Positions 21,373 through 31,013 of a stretch of DNA of 37,231 nucleotides are shown here, piece after piece. Below the pieces are notes generated by a model, which worked only from the letters and a program-made list of their open reading frames with translations, was not told where the DNA came from and made no database searches. This DNA is from CAZVON01 sp964628435 (GTDB taxonomy: Bacteria > Patescibacteriota > Microgenomatia > Levybacterales > UBA12049). The stretch's first letter is position 1; every line of letters begins with the position of its first letter. The stretch lies in NCBI GenBank assembly GCA_964628435.1, contig CAZVON010000009.1, positions 1 to 37,231 on the forward strand. The letters run 5' to 3'. The position numbers were made by a program, and so were the translations under genes.

Positions 21373-22982
21373 GAAACAGTTTAATTATACTGATTATTTC
21401 TCTAATTCCACTGCTTACTATTCTTTTAATGTCTGACTTTCCTCATACTCATGATGGTTTAGTTCATTTAGCAAGAATGGGGTCATATTATAAGGCACTC
21501 TCTGACGGACAATTTCCAGTTCGTTGGGCAGGAGATTTAAATTATGGTTATGGAATGCCATTATTTATTTTTATATATCAACTCCCTTACCTTATATCAT
21601 CTTTTTTTGTGTATGTAGGCTTTTCATTGGCAAGTTCTTTTAAAATAACTCTTGGTTTAAGCTATATTATATCTGGATTTTTTATGTATCTATTTAGTAA
21701 ACAGTTGCTTAGAGACGAAAAAAAAGCGTTTTTTGTAACAATTTTGTACCAGTTTGCTCCTTTTCGTTTTGTTGAGTTATTCATACGAGGAAGTTTTGGA
21801 GAAGTCTATTCATACACATTTTTACCTTTGACTTTATATGGTTTAATTTCTCTCATTCATAAAAATTCCTATCGTAATTTTATGATAACTGCGATTGGTG
21901 GAATGTTGCTTATTCTTGCGCATAATGCGCTTAGTCTGGTTTTTTTTGCAGTTTGTATGCATTTCAGTATTTTCTTTACTAAAAAGCGATCAGACTATTT
22001 CGTGACATTTTCTGCTTTGACTATTGCCCTGATGCTGGCAGCTTTTTATTGGGTTCCCGCTTTATTAGAACATAAGTATACGCATGGCGATCTATTTATG
22101 AAAAATGTATATCAAAGTCACTTTTCTCCTTTACAGAATTTCTTTATTCCAAATTTTACCAACGATAAACGTTTACAAATTGAAGGAATTACTGTTTATC
22201 TGGGATTATTTCACACGATAGGAATTATTTTATCAATCATTCTTTGGATAAAAAAAAGAACTGTGCATAAATTAATGGTATTTGGATTTCTCCTATTTGT
22301 TGTTTCGATTTTCTTTATGCTACCAATATCTGCTTTTGTCTGGAAAAATATTTCGTTATTAAGACAATTTCAATTTCCATGGAGGTTTTTAGCCTTATCT
22401 GTATTTTCTACCTCTATACTTTCGGTTTCTTTTTTTTCTTTTGGATTCCTCAAAAATAGAATTGCATATTGGATGGTTATTTTTCTGGTTATAGTTTCAA
22501 CCGTATATTACTGGAAACCATTGTTAGGTGTAGACAAAATTAACGAACAATATTATTGGAACTACCCTTTAAATAGCACTTACTATGGGGAAACAGATGT
22601 TATTTGGTCTGCAGGGCCAGCCAATGCATACCCCAAATATCCTGTGGAAATAATTGATGGAAATGCAAAGGTAGCAAATTATAAGAGGAATTCTTTTAGA
22701 CATGTATATAATATTACATCGATTACAAACTCAAGAGTCGTTGATCATACTCAATACTTTCCTGGTTGGAGAGTACTTCTTGATGGAAAACAGATTCCAA
22801 TTCAGTTTCAAGATCCCAATTGGAGAGGACAATTAATCTATGCGATTCCAAAAGGAAAACACGTTGTGCAAGCGGTTTTTAAAGAAAGTCCAGTGAGGTA
22901 TGTAGCAAATATTATATCTGTAATAACAGCTAGTTTTCTTATTATTGGATTTATTTTCAAGAAGAAATATGCGGCATTATAA
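21369..22982 (+). CDS. PTPS-related multi-pass membrane protein, copy 1
   Basis: This 537-residue protein is of the '6-pyruvoyl-tetrahydropterin synthase-related' family, a GT-C-like group with no proven activity. The name is historical; it is not a pterin enzyme. The first external loop has HTHDGLVHLARMGSYYKAL, then GQFPVRWAGDLNYGYGMP, the signature shared with two further copies downstream. About 11 helices follow, then an external C-terminal beta domain with QYFPGWRVLLDG, and a last helix. The Asp of the first loop is the candidate catalytic residue by analogy with GT-C enzymes. It overlaps the preceding gene by 4 bases and the next by 14. Confidence 0.82.
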   Translation: MRNSLIILIISLIPLLTILLMSDFPHTHDGLVHLARMGSYYKALSDGQFPVRWAGDLNYGYGMPLFIFIYQLPYLISSFFVYVGFSLASSFKITLGLSYIISGFFMYLFSKQLLRDEKKAFFVTILYQFAPFRFVELFIRGSFGEVYSYTFLPLTLYGLISLIHKNSYRNFMITAIGGMLLILAHNALSLVFFAVCMHFSIFFTKKRSDYFVTFSALTIALMLAAFYWVPALLEHKYTHGDLFMKNVYQSHFSPLQNFFIPNFTNDKRLQIEGITVYLGLFHTIGIILSIILWIKKRTVHKLMVFGFLLFVVSIFFMLPISAFVWKNISLLRQFQFPWRFLALSVFSTSILSVSFFSFGFLKNRIAYWMVIFLVIVSTVYYWKPLLGVDKINEQYYWNYPLNSTYYGETDVIWSAGPANAYPKYPVEIIDGNAKVANYKRNSFRHVYNITSITNSRVVDHTQYFPGWRVLLDGKQIPIQFQDPNWRGQLIYAIPKGKHVVQAVFKESPVRYVANIISVITASFLIIGFIFKKKYAAL

Positions 22983-25386
22983 AAATATTTATCCGTTGGT
23001 GTTTTTTTTAGGCATAGCTCTCGCTTTTTTTTATAAATTTTTTTTAGGATATCTTCCTTTTCCTGGAGACTTGCTTATTTCTGAATATACGCCATGGAAA
23101 ACATATTCATATTTAGGGTATAATCCTGGTTCTTATCCTAACAAAGCTCAATATTTTGATGTTCTTCGTCAATTATATCCTTGGAAGAGTCTTGTTTTAA
23201 CAGAACTGAAAAACGGTTTTGTGCCGTTGTGGAATCCGTATAATTTTTCAGGTACTCCGTTACTTGCTAATTTTCAGTCAGCACCTTTCTATCCATTAGG
23301 ATTTATATATTTCTTTATGGATCAAAAAATTGCTTGGGTGTTACTTATTTTTTTCCAACCTTTTTTAGCAGGTTACTTTACGTACCTTTATTCAAGAACT
23401 ATTACAATAAGCAAATGGGGAAGCATATTTGCAGGAATCTCTTATGGTTTTTCTTTTTTTATGATTGTATGGATTGAATACAATACCATCGGTCAGGTGA
23501 TTCTATGGTTACCATTAGCGTTACTCTCCGTTGAAAAAATCTTAGCGAGTCAAAAAAGATATTGGCTAGGAATATTTATTGCTTCTCTTTCTTTTCCCCT
23601 TTTTGCTGGCCATATTCAAGTGTATTTTTATTTATTTATTTTTGTTGGAGTTTATGTGTTGTTTAGATTGTTGGAAAGGAGAAGGTTGCAAAAGAACAAA
23701 CTTCAAGAATTTGTTTTTTTTGGATTTCTGATGATGCTGGTGTTAGGGATAGGGGCGATTCAGGTTATTCCAGGTATAGAACTTATTAAAGAATCAGCTC
23801 GTGTAAGTCATGAATATAATTTTTTTATAAACAAGATTCTTATTCAGCCGTGGCAACTCATTATGTTTTTCGTTCCAGATTTTTTTGGAAATCCTGCAAC
23901 CCGTAACTATTGGCTTTCAGATACGTATATTGGAAAAGTGACTTCAGTTGGACTTGTTCCTATTTTTTTTCTTCCTTTTACATTTTTTTTGTTAAAAAGT
24001 AATAAGTTTGTTAGATTCTTTGCTATAACAAGTGTAGTTTTGTTAACACTTACGACAAAAAATCCTATTTCCTCTATACTATATTCTTTTGATCTTCCTT
24101 TTATTTCATCGAGCGCCCCGACATTATCTATTTTTCTGTTCTGTTTTTCTATTAGTATATTAGCTGGATTTGGGTTAGATAGATGGAAATTAAGTACCTA
24201 TAAGACACCTGCTGTTTCGGTAATTTCGATACCCATCGTCTTTGTATTATTATGGATTGGTGTTTTCTATGTTCAAAGATTTGGAGAAAACTCATGGGGT
24301 AGTTACTTTTCTGTTTCGTTGAAAAATCTGATGTATTCTACTGCCATTTTTATTATTACTTTTACTGTGTTATTTTGGAGACGAGTTAAGGGGAAATATA
24401 CTTTGTTGGTAATAATACTATTACTGTGTATTCACAGCTTTGACCTTTTTCGCTCATTTCAGAAATTCAATCCTTTTTCCCCTGCGGCCACAGTTTTTCC
24501 CTCAACAGACATTTTTGATTTTTTAAAAAAACATGCAGGAATTAATCGATTTTGGGGATATGGAAACGCTTATGTCGAGGCTAATTTTGCAACTCAGTAT
24601 GGTGTCTTTGCTCCAGATGGGTATGATCCACTTTATATAAAACGGTACGGAGAACTTATACAATCCTCAAAAAACGGAAAAATTGCTGTTAATTTTTCCT
24701 CAGAAACTCGTTCTGATGCTGTATTACAGCCAGGATACGGCGAATTGGAATTTGGAAAAAATCCATATAGAAAAAAAATACTGAACATGTTGGGCGTTAA
24801 GTATATTCTTGATAGAGAAGACAATGCATCTTCACAACGGACGTTTCTACCGCGTGAATATAAAGAAATTTACCATAATAACGGATGGAAAGTTTTAGAA
24901 AATCTTACTGTTTCGCCACGAATTTTTTTGACATCTGACTATCAGACATTTCGTAACGCACAAGAGTTTGAAGAATTATTTTTTAACGAAAATTTCGATT
25001 CCGGTAAGAAAATCTTGCTAGAAGAAAAAATTCCTCATACTTTTTATAAATCTATTAGAAATTCACAGGTAGCAATTATTCGTTACGTACCCACGTCCAT
25101 AGAACTTAAAACAAATTCAGACCAAGATGGATTATTGTTTATTTCCGATGCATACTATCCAGGATGGGAAGCAGAGGTGGATAGCTTAAATACAAAAATT
25201 TATCGAGCAAATTATGCTTTTCGAGCGATTTTTGTTCCTCAAGGAAGCCATACCATACGTTTTACCTATAATCCATCATCATTTAAACTAGGTCTGGCTA
25301 TAACCACTATTAGTCTTGGGGTTTTTTTCATTGTGTTTATAGTTTACTTGAAAAAAGATACAATAAAAAAGGTGTATAGGGAATGA
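22969..25386 (+). CDS. YfhO family membrane protein, copy 1
   Basis: This is an 805-residue protein from ATG 22969 (a TTG 24 bases earlier is in frame but less likely). It follows the YfhO layout: first helix, a large loop with QLYPWKSLVLTELKNGFVPL and WNPYNFSGTPLLANFQSAPF, about 12 helices, then an external region with VFAPDGYDPLYIKRYGE and a C-terminal beta domain with DAYYPGWEAEVDS, and a last helix. YfhO proteins are GT-C-like; some are needed to glycosylate lipoteichoic acid or related polymers, but the reaction here is inference. It starts inside the end of the preceding gene and its stop overlaps the next start. Confidence 0.87.
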   Translation: MRHYKNIYPLVFFLGIALAFFYKFFLGYLPFPGDLLISEYTPWKTYSYLGYNPGSYPNKAQYFDVLRQLYPWKSLVLTELKNGFVPLWNPYNFSGTPLLANFQSAPFYPLGFIYFFMDQKIAWVLLIFFQPFLAGYFTYLYSRTITISKWGSIFAGISYGFSFFMIVWIEYNTIGQVILWLPLALLSVEKILASQKRYWLGIFIASLSFPLFAGHIQVYFYLFIFVGVYVLFRLLERRRLQKNKLQEFVFFGFLMMLVLGIGAIQVIPGIELIKESARVSHEYNFFINKILIQPWQLIMFFVPDFFGNPATRNYWLSDTYIGKVTSVGLVPIFFLPFTFFLLKSNKFVRFFAITSVVLLTLTTKNPISSILYSFDLPFISSSAPTLSIFLFCFSISILAGFGLDRWKLSTYKTPAVSVISIPIVFVLLWIGVFYVQRFGENSWGSYFSVSLKNLMYSTAIFIITFTVLFWRRVKGKYTLLVIILLLCIHSFDLFRSFQKFNPFSPAATVFPSTDIFDFLKKHAGINRFWGYGNAYVEANFATQYGVFAPDGYDPLYIKRYGELIQSSKNGKIAVNFSSETRSDAVLQPGYGELEFGKNPYRKKILNMLGVKYILDREDNASSQRTFLPREYKEIYHNNGWKVLENLTVSPRIFLTSDYQTFRNAQEFEELFFNENFDSGKKILLEEKIPHTFYKSIRNSQVAIIRYVPTSIELKTNSDQDGLLFISDAYYPGWEAEVDSLNTKIYRANYAFRAIFVPQGSHTIRFTYNPSSFKLGLAITTISLGVFFIVFIVYLKKDTIKKVYRE

Positions 25387-27014
25387 AAAAAAGTATTTTA
25401 ATTTTCGTAACGTCTGTATTATTACTATCTGGGTTTCTTAGATTATATAAGATTGAAGAGATCCCTCCTGGTGTAAATCGTGACGAAGCGTCAATCGGTT
25501 ATACAGCATACTCATTACTTCTAACTGCCAAAGACGAATACGGTAGATATTTACCAATTTCTTTTGAATCATTTGGTGATTGGAAATTACCATTATATAT
25601 CTATAGCGTAGTTCCGTTTGTCGCAATATTTGGATTGTCTGAATTGGCAGTTAGATTACCCTCTGCTATTTTGGGAATTTTAACAGTACTGCTGACATTT
25701 TTTCTTGTAAAAGAATTGATGAAAGACACAAAGTATGCAGTACTAAGCATGCTATTACTTGCAGTTTCTCCATGGCATCTTCATTTGTCTCGTGTGGAAT
25801 CAGAGTCGAATATGGCAGTTTTCTTAATGGTTCTTGGAATACTTCTATTTTTAAAAAGTGTGCACAAAAAGTGGTTAATAATTCCATCTTTTTTTTGTTT
25901 GTCTCTTACCTACTATACCTATGCAGGGAATTATGTTTTTACAACTTTGATTACTTTGGGAATTCTTGTACTATTTAGACGATCAATTGTAGAAAATAAA
26001 TTTAAGTATATTGGGCTTTTTATTTTTTTATTTTTTTCTGGACTTATTTTTTATTACACGATATTTTCTGCGAACGCAACTAAATTGTCTGGTATTAATA
26101 TTTTTGGGGATCCTTCCATCGTACATGCAAAAATAGAAATTCCACGCAATGAGCATGATGATTCATCTTCTTTAATCGCTAGAGTCTTTCATAATAGGAT
26201 AATTTTTGGTGTCCAGAGATTTGTTGAAAATTACCTAAATTCTTATTCTCCTCAGTTTTTATTTATAAAAGGGGGAGAAAATAATGCGCATAATATTGCG
26301 GGATTTGGTAATATGTACCTTATTGAAGCGGTATTTTTTTATACGGGAATTATATATTTTCTTGTCAGGAAGAAAAAATCAGAAGAAAAGCTTATATTAT
26401 GGTGGTTTTTTGTAGCTCCGATTGCCTCAAGCATTACTAAAGATGCTCCTCATACGAACAGATTATTTGTATTTTTTCCAATGATTCCCTTTATGGTATC
26501 TGTAGGGATTGTTCAGATTGTTTATGTAATTTCTTCTAAGTATAAATATATTGGGATTGGATTGATTTCAGCGTTATTTTTTTTGAATATGGGAATATAC
26601 CTGGATCGATATTATGTGCATTTTCCTCAGAATGAAGCAAATAGCTGGGGTATCGGATATAAAAACGTTACTGAATATTTAACAAGGCCAGAAAATATGC
26701 AAAAACCAGTTATTATGTCACATCCTGAGTATTCACCCTACAGTTACCTCCTATTTTACAGTAGATATAGTCCAGAACTGTATCAGCAAGAAGCGCAGCG
26801 ATATCCATATACGAATGATAAGTTTCTTCATGTCAAAAAGTACGGGAGGTTTACTTTTCGGGATATTGAATGGCCCAAAGATAGAGAAAGGGAAAATACA
26901 TTAATAATTGACTATATTGATTATCCGAAAGATAGCAGATTAACGATTCCAACTCAAGGAGAAATTATATTTGCCAATAATAAGCCGATATTTATTATTT
27001 ATAAAACACAATGA
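25383..27014 (+). CDS. GT39/PMT-like GT-C glycosyltransferase
   Basis: The 543-residue protein has about 11-12 membrane helices. The first loop has PPGVNRDEASIGYTAYSLL with the Asp-Glu pair of PMT-type enzymes; then DEYGRYLPISFESFGDWKLPLY, a loop common in bacterial GT39 members, and LSELAVRLPSAILGI and SPWHLHLSRVESE. The C-terminal soluble part is about 130 residues, Tyr- and Asp-rich. It would transfer sugar from a polyprenyl-phosphate donor to an external acceptor. It overlaps both neighbours by 4 bases. Confidence 0.87.
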   Translation: MKKSILIFVTSVLLLSGFLRLYKIEEIPPGVNRDEASIGYTAYSLLLTAKDEYGRYLPISFESFGDWKLPLYIYSVVPFVAIFGLSELAVRLPSAILGILTVLLTFFLVKELMKDTKYAVLSMLLLAVSPWHLHLSRVESESNMAVFLMVLGILLFLKSVHKKWLIIPSFFCLSLTYYTYAGNYVFTTLITLGILVLFRRSIVENKFKYIGLFIFLFFSGLIFYYTIFSANATKLSGINIFGDPSIVHAKIEIPRNEHDDSSSLIARVFHNRIIFGVQRFVENYLNSYSPQFLFIKGGENNAHNIAGFGNMYLIEAVFFYTGIIYFLVRKKKSEEKLILWWFFVAPIASSITKDAPHTNRLFVFFPMIPFMVSVGIVQIVYVISSKYKYIGIGLISALFFLNMGIYLDRYYVHFPQNEANSWGIGYKNVTEYLTRPENMQKPVIMSHPEYSPYSYLLFYSRYSPELYQQEAQRYPYTNDKFLHVKKYGRFTFRDIEWPKDRERENTLIIDYIDYPKDSRLTIPTQGEIIFANNKPIFIIYKTQ

Positions 27015-28564
27015 ATCGAAAAAAAATGTATGCTCTTATCGTTATTGTTATTTTGTCTCTTCCAACTACTTTTTCTTTACTTTCTCCAGGATTTTTTCAA
27101 ACGGATGATGGAGAGTGGATGATTATTCGGTTTTCAGCTTTTCATCAGGCGTTAAGAGAAGGACAATTTCCTGTCAGATTTCTTCCGAGACTCAATTACG
27201 GTTATGGATATCCGGTAGCAAATTTTTTATATCCTGGTTTTATGTATCTTGCAGAACCAATCAAAGTAATGGGATTTGGATTTGTGGATACAATCAAAAT
27301 TGTCATTGGATTGTCTCTTATCTCATCGTCTATTTTTACCTTTTTGTGGCTATCTAAGATTTTTAGTAAAACAGCTTCCGTATTTGGAGCTCTTATTTAT
27401 TTATATGCCCCATATCATTTGTATGATACATATACTCGTGGGTCAGTAGGAGAAGTCTTAGCACTCGCGGTTGCCCCTTTTATTGTGTGGAATATTGAAC
27501 GGAAGAGCCTGTTTTGGACTAGTCTTGGAATTGGCTTGCTTATTTTGTCTCATAATACTTTAGCAGTGCTATTTTTGTCAGTGATAGGAGGATATGTTCT
27601 TGTCAAATACAAAAAAACTCTTAAATTTTATATAGGAAGTTTTTTGTTGGGAATTGGGATATCTACTTTTTTTTGGTTCCCAGCACTTTACGATTTACAA
27701 TATACCGTTTTTTCTTCGACAAAAATATCACATCCTTTTGACCATTTTGCTTCTGTTTCATTGATGGGTTTTCCGATCTTATTGTTACTTTTTGTTTCAG
27801 TTTTCCAAGTTGTAGTTCGTTACAACTCTGTTAAAAATAATCAGAATTTTCCATTAGTGTTATATTTCTTTGTAATTGCCTTGGTAGCTTTAATACTTAG
27901 TTCGTCAGTTAGCAGCCTGTTTTGGCGTGTATTTCCAATATCGTTTATTCAGTTTCCATTTAGAATATTGTCTCTAGAACTGGTATCCATGGCTTTTATA
28001 TCTTCTTTTTTCTTACATCTGATACAAAAAAAAGTACAACTCATAACTGCGATCGCTATTTCTGGAGTTATTTTTATTTCTTCTTATCAGTATTTATTCC
28101 CTAAAGCTTTTTTCGATAAGGGAGATGGATTTTACTCTACCAATGAAGACACGACAACTGTTAAAAATGAATATATGCCAAAATGGGTTAAAAATATCCC
28201 ATTAGTGCGGCCAAAGGATGTTGTTGAAGCAGAATACGGCTTAATATCAGATTTGACTTTTAAATCAGGTTTCTTTAGATTTTCTTTTCAGCCAAATCAT
28301 GAAGCTAATTCATTTCTTACCATCAATAAAGTTTATTTCCCTGGATGGGTTGCAGAAGTCAACAATAATAAGATTCCTGTTTTTCCTACTCAAAATGGTC
28401 TGATCGGTATACATATTTCTGGTGTAAAACGTTCTGATATTCAATTATTTTTTTCTGAGACAACGGAAAGAACAATCGGCAATATAATTTCAGTTATTAG
28501 TTTTTTGCTCCTTGTTACCATAAGCATATACAATACTAAGATACTGAAAAAATATATACGTTGA
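27011..28564 (+). CDS. PTPS-related multi-pass membrane protein, copy 2
   Basis: This 517-residue protein is a paralogue of the one at 21369-22982. The first loop has QTDDGEWMIIRFSAFHQAL and GQFPVRFLPRLNYGYGYP. Helices follow as in copy 1, including SHNTLAVLFLSVIGGY. The external C-terminal domain has KVYFPGWVAEVNNN and ends with a last helix. The first-loop Asp pair is kept. Which sugar or acceptor it uses cannot be told; it may not be a transferase at all. It overlaps the GT39 gene before it by 4 bases (ATGA), and its TGA shares a base with the next ATG. Confidence 0.8.
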   Translation: MNRKKMYALIVIVILSLPTTFSLLSPGFFQTDDGEWMIIRFSAFHQALREGQFPVRFLPRLNYGYGYPVANFLYPGFMYLAEPIKVMGFGFVDTIKIVIGLSLISSSIFTFLWLSKIFSKTASVFGALIYLYAPYHLYDTYTRGSVGEVLALAVAPFIVWNIERKSLFWTSLGIGLLILSHNTLAVLFLSVIGGYVLVKYKKTLKFYIGSFLLGIGISTFFWFPALYDLQYTVFSSTKISHPFDHFASVSLMGFPILLLLFVSVFQVVVRYNSVKNNQNFPLVLYFFVIALVALILSSSVSSLFWRVFPISFIQFPFRILSLELVSMAFISSFFLHLIQKKVQLITAIAISGVIFISSYQYLFPKAFFDKGDGFYSTNEDTTTVKNEYMPKWVKNIPLVRPKDVVEAEYGLISDLTFKSGFFRFSFQPNHEANSFLTINKVYFPGWVAEVNNNKIPVFPTQNGLIGIHISGVKRSDIQLFFSETTERTIGNIISVISFLLLVTISIYNTKILKKYIR

Positions 28565-30276
28565 TGAAAGCTGGAAAAAACATAATAAGTATAGTCATCA
28601 TTCTTGGCTTTTCTTTTTTTGCAATAAAGCCTCTTTTACAGAGTGGGTTTTTCCCAATACATGATGATACTCAAGTTGCAAGAGTGTACGAAATGGGAAA
28701 GTCATTAAAAGACGGGATGTTTCCGGTACGGTGGGTTTCTGATTTGGGATATGGATATGGGTATCCAATTTTCAGTTTCTACGCACCGTTAGCATATTAT
28801 ATTGGTGGTTTTTTAACATTGTTTGGTGTAGATGCACTTAATGCAACTAAAATAACCATGATTATTGGCATAGTGGCTGCGGGAATATGTATGTATTTTC
28901 TTGGCAAGCAACTTTGGGGATTGTATGGAGGCTTAGTTTCAAGTATTCTTTATCTTTTCGCCCCATATCACGCAGTTGATATTTACGTAAGAGGAGATGT
29001 GGGTGAGTTTTGGGCTTATGCTTTTATTCCATTGGTATTTTACGGTTTACTTGTATTTTATCGCAGCAGAACGTTTTTGGGACTAGCTATAGGTGGTATA
29101 GGATATTCTTTTTTAATTCTCTCCCATAACTTAACTTCTTTAATGGTTACTCCTTTCATATTAGGTATGTTGTTAATTATCGGTAGTATATTTTACCGAG
29201 AGAAAAATACCTATAGGATAGTTTGCCTTTTTCTCTTTCTTGTATTGGGTATGGGAATATCTGCTTTTTTCTGGATGCCAGCATTGTTAGAAATGGGTTA
29301 CACGAATGTATATTCTCAAGTTGGCGGAGGCGCTGACTACAAAGACCATTTTGTTTGTATTGAACAATTTTGGAGTAGTCAATGGGGATATGGAGGTTCT
29401 ACAAAAGGGTGCGCAGATGGAATGTCATTTATTCTTGGGAAGATGCATTTCTTATCGATAATTTTTTCTGTGATTGCCTTTTTTTCTTTATTAAAAGAGA
29501 AAAACAGAACAAAGCATTTGTTTTATCAAGTATGGATATTTTTATCTCTTATTGGCTTTTCTATCTCAATGTTTTTTACATTATCAATATCGAAGGTTTT
29601 CTGGGACACGATTTCTTTTATGGCTTTTTTTCAGTATCCCTGGCGGTTTTTAGTCCTCATGGTATTTTTTTCTTCAGTACTAGGAGGTTCTATAATATTC
29701 TGTCTAGAAAATATTTGGGTACATACAAAAAAATATTCGCTTTGGATAGGATGTATTTTTATTTTTTGTGTTATATTTATATACTCCAAATGGTTTTATC
29801 CTCAGTTGCTTTTAGAGAAGAATTCGAGTGACTATACAAGCTTTTATTCCTTGAGATGGTTTACATCAAAAATCTCAGACGAGTTCATGCCCCAAGATTT
29901 TATGAAACCCCAAAAGATAACGCAAATTCCTCAAGAAAAATTTTCAGTCCTCTCGGAAGACACAAAAATTACTATTCATGAAGATAAAACACAAAAAATC
30001 AGAGCAGAAGTTTCTACGATTAATAATATGCCTGTTTTGTTAAATATCGCTTACTTTCCAGCATGGGAAGTTAAACTAAACGGCAAAGCTACGAATTTTA
30101 ATATCCTCAATAGAGGAATTATTGTAAACATTCCTTCAGGCAATCATATTATTGAAGCAGAATTTAGACAAACGATTATAGAACAGATTGCAAATATAGT
30201 TTCTTTGACTAGCGTTATCCTATCGATTATTGCTATAATTTATATGCGAAAAAGCTTTATTTTACGTAAAACATGA
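28564..30276 (+). CDS. PTPS-related multi-pass membrane protein, copy 3
   Basis: The 570-residue protein starts at ATG 28564, which shares one base with the previous TGA; a TTG one codon earlier is possible. The first loop has IHDDTQVARVYEMGKSL and GMFPVRWVSDLGYGYGYP; FLILSHNLTSLMVTPF follows and the end has IAYFPAWEVKLNGK. Compared with copies 1 and 2 it has an extra external loop (about residues 260-280, VCIEQFWSSQWGYGG with Cys residues), as in many members. It probably serves the same process with another specificity. Its stop overlaps the next start by 4 bases. Confidence 0.82.
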   Translation: MKAGKNIISIVIILGFSFFAIKPLLQSGFFPIHDDTQVARVYEMGKSLKDGMFPVRWVSDLGYGYGYPIFSFYAPLAYYIGGFLTLFGVDALNATKITMIIGIVAAGICMYFLGKQLWGLYGGLVSSILYLFAPYHAVDIYVRGDVGEFWAYAFIPLVFYGLLVFYRSRTFLGLAIGGIGYSFLILSHNLTSLMVTPFILGMLLIIGSIFYREKNTYRIVCLFLFLVLGMGISAFFWMPALLEMGYTNVYSQVGGGADYKDHFVCIEQFWSSQWGYGGSTKGCADGMSFILGKMHFLSIIFSVIAFFSLLKEKNRTKHLFYQVWIFLSLIGFSISMFFTLSISKVFWDTISFMAFFQYPWRFLVLMVFFSSVLGGSIIFCLENIWVHTKKYSLWIGCIFIFCVIFIYSKWFYPQLLLEKNSSDYTSFYSLRWFTSKISDEFMPQDFMKPQKITQIPQEKFSVLSEDTKITIHEDKTQKIRAEVSTINNMPVLLNIAYFPAWEVKLNGKATNFNILNRGIIVNIPSGNHIIEAEFRQTIIEQIANIVSLTSVILSIIAIIYMRKSFILRKT

Positions 30277-31013
30277 ACAAACCAAGTGTTGAAATCACAG
30301 TCCCTGTACATGACGAAGAAAAAGAACTGGAAAAAAATGTTAATACTTTATATAGCTTCTGTGAAAAAAAATTAAAAGAGTATGATTGGCATATCACTAT
30401 CGCCGATAATGCTTCGGTAGACAATACTCCAATTATCGCATCAAAAATTATGAAAGAAAAACCACGAGTTTTACACCTCAGACTCGACCAAAAAGGAAGA
30501 GGGAGAGCAGTAAAAAGGGCTTGGAGTCAATCGAGAAGTGATTATTGTGTATATATGGATTTGGATCTTTCCACAGATCTTGTTCATCTGCCCAACATTA
30601 TTAAAGCATTGGAAAAAGGATATGATATTGCAATTGGTTCAAGATTAGCAAAGGGCGCTCGCGTAGAAGGAAGGACTTTACTTCGAGAAATTACTTCTAG
30701 GACACTAAACAAAATATGTATAGGATTACTTTTCAACACTCATTTTACTGATGCTCAATGTGGATTTAAAGCTGTTACTCGACAAGTTGTTGATGACCTT
30801 ATTCCTAAAATACATAATAATGACTGGTTTTTTGATGGAGAACTATTAATAGTAGGTGAAAAAAGTAAATATAAAATATACGAAGAGCCTATTCATTGGG
30901 TTGATAATCCAGGATCTACAGTGAGATTGTTATCTACAATTCTTGATGACCTTAAGGCAATTATAAGACTACTAAAAACGCAGCCATGGAAAGATCTGAA
31001 AAATACAGTATGA
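30273..31013 (+). CDS. GT2 polyprenyl-phosphate sugar synthase, second copy
   Basis: This 246-residue GT2 enzyme has ITVPVHDEEKELEKNV at the start, ITIADNASVDNT in place of the usual VDDGS, the RLDQKGRGRAVKRAW loop, the DLD metal site (96-98) in YMDLDLSTDL, IAIGSRL, and the closing TDAQCGFKAVTR and PIHWVDN segments. It belongs with dolichyl-phosphate sugar synthases, but is distinct from the enzyme at 17863, so two carrier-linked sugars may be made. No membrane tail is present. It overlaps neighbours on both sides by 4 bases. Confidence 0.88.
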   Translation: MNKPSVEITVPVHDEEKELEKNVNTLYSFCEKKLKEYDWHITIADNASVDNTPIIASKIMKEKPRVLHLRLDQKGRGRAVKRAWSQSRSDYCVYMDLDLSTDLVHLPNIIKALEKGYDIAIGSRLAKGARVEGRTLLREITSRTLNKICIGLLFNTHFTDAQCGFKAVTRQVVDDLIPKIHNNDWFFDGELLIVGEKSKYKIYEEPIHWVDNPGSTVRLLSTILDDLKAIIRLLKTQPWKDLKNTV

